NCBI GenBank assembly: GCA_964437215.1 | Contig: CAYTFZ010000101.1 | Span: 1 to 8,941, forward strand | Direction of reading: 5' to 3' | Source of the DNA: JAAYAN01 sp964437215 | Lineage (GTDB): Bacteria > Bacteroidota > Ignavibacteria > Ignavibacteriales > Melioribacteraceae | Length of the DNA: 8,941 bases | In this document: one piece after another, positions 8,201 to 8,941 of the stretch | How positions within the stretch are numbered: the stretch's first letter is position 1 | How the letters are laid out: each line of letters opens with the position of its first letter | Position numbers and translations under genes: made by a program | Notes under the pieces: model-generated | Told to the model about the DNA's origin: nothing | Database searches by the model: none | What the model saw: the letters and a program-made list of their open reading frames with translations, nothing else

Positions 8201-8479
8201 TCCGCTTTTCTTGTTAGGTATGCGCAGCATTCCTATACGGTCGCTTATTGTTGCCTGTGTAAACATATCACCGCGCTTGAATAAAATACTGTCGCCTGCT
8301 GTTATAATATTCCAGTTTGCGTGAAGTTTATCCAAAGTTTTCCATGCGGCTCCGGGGCTTTTACCGGTGTTCGAATCGTTTCCGGTTGAAGATGATATAT
8401 AATAATTAGTCGCACTTAAAATGCCTGAACATAATACAAAAAATAAGACTTTTTGTAATTTTTTAATTGCGTTTTTCAT
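5282..8479 (-). CDS. Exported modular parallel beta-helix protein with Ig-like, CBM-like and dockerin-like domains
   Basis: This protein has 1065 residues. A signal peptide (about 1-23, cleavage near LSA|TNYY) is followed by a right-handed parallel beta-helix (about 25-495). The helix opens with YYISSSTGNDSNTG and closes with the DFNGN...IGAFQY pattern seen in surface beta-helix proteins, many of them polysaccharide lyases or binders. Next come two Ig-like SwmB/Big_5-type repeats (about 498-592 and 598-690, each with TFSE and D-x-AGN), a GGSSGSTG linker (693-700) and a carbohydrate-binding-like jelly roll (about 702-847, NPGFESG...SIDEVNF). A module at about 853-985 carries VDWVLVELRSG and YYVIVKHRNHIGIMSS, familiar from Bacteroidetes secreted proteins. 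The tail has two 12-residue calcium-type loops (D1010-D1021 and D1038-D1049), dockerin-like. No YPNPF-type sorting domain is present. AGGAG lies 9 nt before the ATG. The most likely role is binding or cleaving polysaccharide outside the cell; catalytic residues could not be assigned, so enzyme activity is unproven. Confidence 0.93.
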   Translation of the reverse strand: MKNAIKKLQKVLFFVLCSGILSATNYYISSSTGNDSNTGKSPGAAWKTLDKLHANWNIITAGDSILFKRGDMFTQATISDRIGMLRIPNKKSGTASAYIVIGAYGTGARPIISGENISGYHQVLRTGAFKYFIIQDLEIRGEILFRPVDDMTMGIQHFKFLRNKLIGGYDKGSQARFGMYNPIQPSKVPVPNTFAPNHYMEIGYNEFYNTEGEDCINITAPGDYLWVHHNVWKNISEEALDVAGGKGHIIEYNFISGATVNGMKFHSQGSHQTDIIVRGNVIINVGTGTPATALVVQNISHSKIYNNTCASMYSLYIGNRDRTAPEAYYDTFVGNEVFNNIFAGTVQVCGSWKNADMGNGYIWYNAPVDNIWYDNNFHNNIYWKPNVSSNVIRFWENPPYPNEKALVNDARTVVATNQTAFNTQWKNKSNATERMADPLFVNGTYSDAYTYGDFQVKSNSPAVNGGVAVEGYNTDFNGNTIPANAVTIGAFQYNGVDLTPPQVLSALASSANSISVTFSEKITQASAQNISNYSLSGGITVNSASLSSNETSAVLSTSALPSGTAVTLTVNGIKDLAGNTISSNNSASFTYTNPSADVTAPSLQSASLENVSQLKITFSEPVTSVSAGNASNYSINNGITVSSVSVVNSTEVVLNTSNHTDGQYIVTVSGISDAAGNIMSSATKQYTYSVDPGGSSGSTGENTINNPGFESGNKTGWGESNGLGDAVYTFSVNSSSPISGSYDAVLNITTAGTNNTRPMLYANLNQATVAGKSYVLKFKTKVISGSPKIKYYNAGTGLKAFSGTLSGTQNWEIAVDNVTNAISYVYFYFDGTSTGSLSIDEVNFSEKVASISLAGLKVYLQGAYVADTMSTTLKKNNVIPSVQPYSDPVNNYKGTETISTSDANIVDWVLVELRSGVEANTRVARKAALLYKDGLVKNSDGTNLSFANVNAGNYYVIVKHRNHIGIMSSQLVALSSSGGSYDFTTGSEKAYGTSAQAQLKTGLFGMYSGDGDKNGLVNVLDFSFVGQNIFKTGYNSGDYDLNNVINVIDYKQTSSALFKSVQFPQ

Positions 8480-8513
8480 TTATGTGTTCTCCTGCTTTCC
8501 TTCAATAGTTAAT

Positions 8514-8529
8514 TATGATTTAAATCACA
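8514..8529 (-). promoter_or_regulatory. CRP/FNR-like palindrome in the leader of the beta-helix protein gene
   Basis: The minus strand reads TGTGATTTAAATCATA, that is TGTGA-N6-TCATA, one base from the perfect TGTGA-N6-TCACA dyad. It is centred about 6 bases inside the transcript predicted from the sigma-54-like element at 8538-8553. The placement parallels the palindrome at 1073-1088 before the T9SS protein gene. Direct evidence is the symmetry and its recurrence; the regulator is unknown. Confidence 0.4.
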
Positions 8530-8537
8530 TTTTTGCT

Positions 8538-8553
8538 AACATTAACCGTGCCA
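8538..8553 (-). promoter_or_regulatory. Sigma-54-like promoter for the beta-helix protein gene (imperfect -12)
   Basis: The minus strand reads TGGCAC-GGTTA-ATGTT. The -24 box is perfect and is followed by the preferred G. The -12 box has its G in register, but the normally invariant C is T. The predicted start is near 8527, giving a leader of about 48 nt with AGGAG before ATG 8479. The matching position and -24 box in front of the T9SS protein gene raise confidence, while the GC-to-GT change lowers it. Confidence 0.45.
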
Positions 8554-8610
8554 CTTCAAAAAACTTTATATTCAGGCATTTTTCTGGCTTTTTTTTAATA
8601 TAATTATTTC

Positions 8611-8662
8611 TTGCTGCAACATATTTTTACACTTGCAAATACCCGTGAAATTAATTTTGACG
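8611..8662. promoter_or_regulatory. Candidate upstream activator sites for the beta-helix protein gene
   Basis: Two elements resemble the dyads at 1196-1218. CGTGAAATTAATTTTGACG (8644-8662) is an imperfect inverted repeat ending in the same TTGACG. Its centre is about 101 bp upstream of the -24 GG at 8551-8552, against 105 bp at the other gene. TTGCTGCAACAT (8611-8622) matches TTGCGTCAACAT (1198-1209) at 10 of 12 positions, but lies only about 65 bp upstream. These could be binding sites for the NtrC-type regulator. The resemblance is by eye and unscored. Confidence 0.3.
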
Positions 8663-8872
8663 CGCTTAATATACATATTAGCCAATATTTCAAGGCATTT
8701 TATTTATTTATTTCGTTCTTTTTAATATATCTGCTAATATTTTTAATTCTTTTTACCTATTTATCTTATTTACTTTTATTATTGTGCTTTTTATTTGAAT
8801 TTTATATATTGAACCTCAATATTAATCTTTACTTTTAATTCTTTTAACTATAATTAATAAACGAGGGACTTT
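8663..8872. other. T-rich intergenic region before the rightmost gene
   Basis: This stretch is dominated by T on the plus strand, with long runs of Leu/Phe/Ile-like codons, and shows no convincing gene. A TATAAT (8849-8854) lies about 19 bases before the plus-strand start codon at 8873, but no good -35 box is paired with it and the leader would be very short. The region must hold the promoter of that gene unless the promoter lies further left. No stem-loop terminator was seen. Confidence 0.5.
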
Positions 8873-8941
8873 ATGAAAAAACTTATTACAATTTTACTTG
8901 TTTTTACTGCTTTTTTAATGAGCAGTTCGAGCTTTGCTCAG
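8873..8941 (+). CDS. Start of an exported protein gene (signal peptide only, cut by window edge)
   Basis: ATG at 8873 opens a frame of 23 residues up to the last base. It encodes MKKLITILLVFTAFLM followed by SSSSFAQ. This is a textbook Sec signal peptide: KK, a hydrophobic core, and a likely cleavage site SFA|Q typical of Bacteroidetes-group secreted proteins. GAGGGA precedes the ATG by six bases, supporting the start. The gene is divergent from the beta-helix protein gene and shares its intergenic region. The mature protein is outside the window, so nothing can be said about its function. Confidence 0.8.
   Translation, partial: MKKLITILLVFTAFLMSSSSFAQ

Noticed and set aside
8411..8479. Possible lipoprotein signal (VLCSG) in the 1065-residue protein
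   Set aside because: The residues before Cys17 (F, V, L) do not form a lipobox, and a normal signal peptidase I site follows at LSA|T.
8574..8589. Plus-strand AGGCAT-N5-TGGCT with GG and GC at sigma-54 spacing
   Set aside because: Three consensus positions differ, and the leader to the ATG at 8873 would be about 270 bases. A chance match is as likely, though it could be tested by 5' end mapping.
8611..8838. Plus-strand open frame of 75 codons rich in Leu, Ile and Phe
   Set aside because: It lies in T-rich DNA where such frames arise by composition. It has no ribosome binding site or recognisable motif, and it covers the upstream region of two divergent genes.
1..8941. tRNA, rRNA, CRISPR array, insertion sequence or attachment site
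   Set aside because: No cloverleaf with a CCA or T-loop signature, no regularly spaced repeats, no transposase or integrase frame and no terminal inverted repeats were found on either strand by eye.

Overview
The window is AT-rich. It carries a Bacteroidetes/Chlorobi-group type of gene content, most plausibly an Ignavibacteria-like or related member. The clearest taxonomic signal is a classic type IX secretion (T9SS) C-terminal sorting domain (NYPNPFNP...VYNILGEKV...ASGTY) at the left edge. The signal peptides (cleavage before Gln), the long modular surface protein and the multi-PAS kinase plus NtrC-type regulator also fit. The species cannot be fixed from the sequence alone.

Layout, left to right. 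Positions 1-1052 (minus) hold a secreted, T9SS-sorted protein that is almost complete and runs off the left edge. Positions 1053-1294 are a regulatory intergenic region. It has a sigma-54-type -24/-12 promoter for that gene, a palindrome on its predicted start site, an inverted repeat about 105 bp upstream of the -24 box, and the terminator of the next operon. Positions 1295-5107 (minus) are a two-gene operon of a soluble four-PAS histidine kinase and an NtrC-family sigma-54 activator, 15 bp apart. Positions 5108-5281 hold a candidate housekeeping promoter for the operon and a strong terminator for the upstream gene. Positions 5282-8479 (minus) encode a 1065-residue exported modular protein: parallel beta-helix, two Ig-like domains, a CBM-like domain, a 'VDWVLVELR' module and a dockerin-like calcium-loop pair. 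Positions 8480-8872 are a divergent, very T-rich intergenic region with a second sigma-54-like promoter. At 8873-8941 (plus) a new gene begins, of which only the signal peptide is in the window.

How the genes may work together (inference): the cytosolic PAS kinase would phosphorylate the sigma-54 activator. The activator would then bind upstream repeats and switch on the two flanking genes for exported proteins. Both flanking genes have a TGGCAC -24 box, a TTGACG-containing dyad about 100-105 bp upstream of it, and a TGTGA-N6-TCAnA palindrome at the predicted transcription start, although the -12 box of the 1065-residue gene is imperfect (GT instead of GC). This would be a compact locus for regulating surface or secreted proteins. 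One flanking protein ends in a dockerin-like module, and the other has an N-terminal beta-rich domain that resembles cohesin-type folds only in general pattern.
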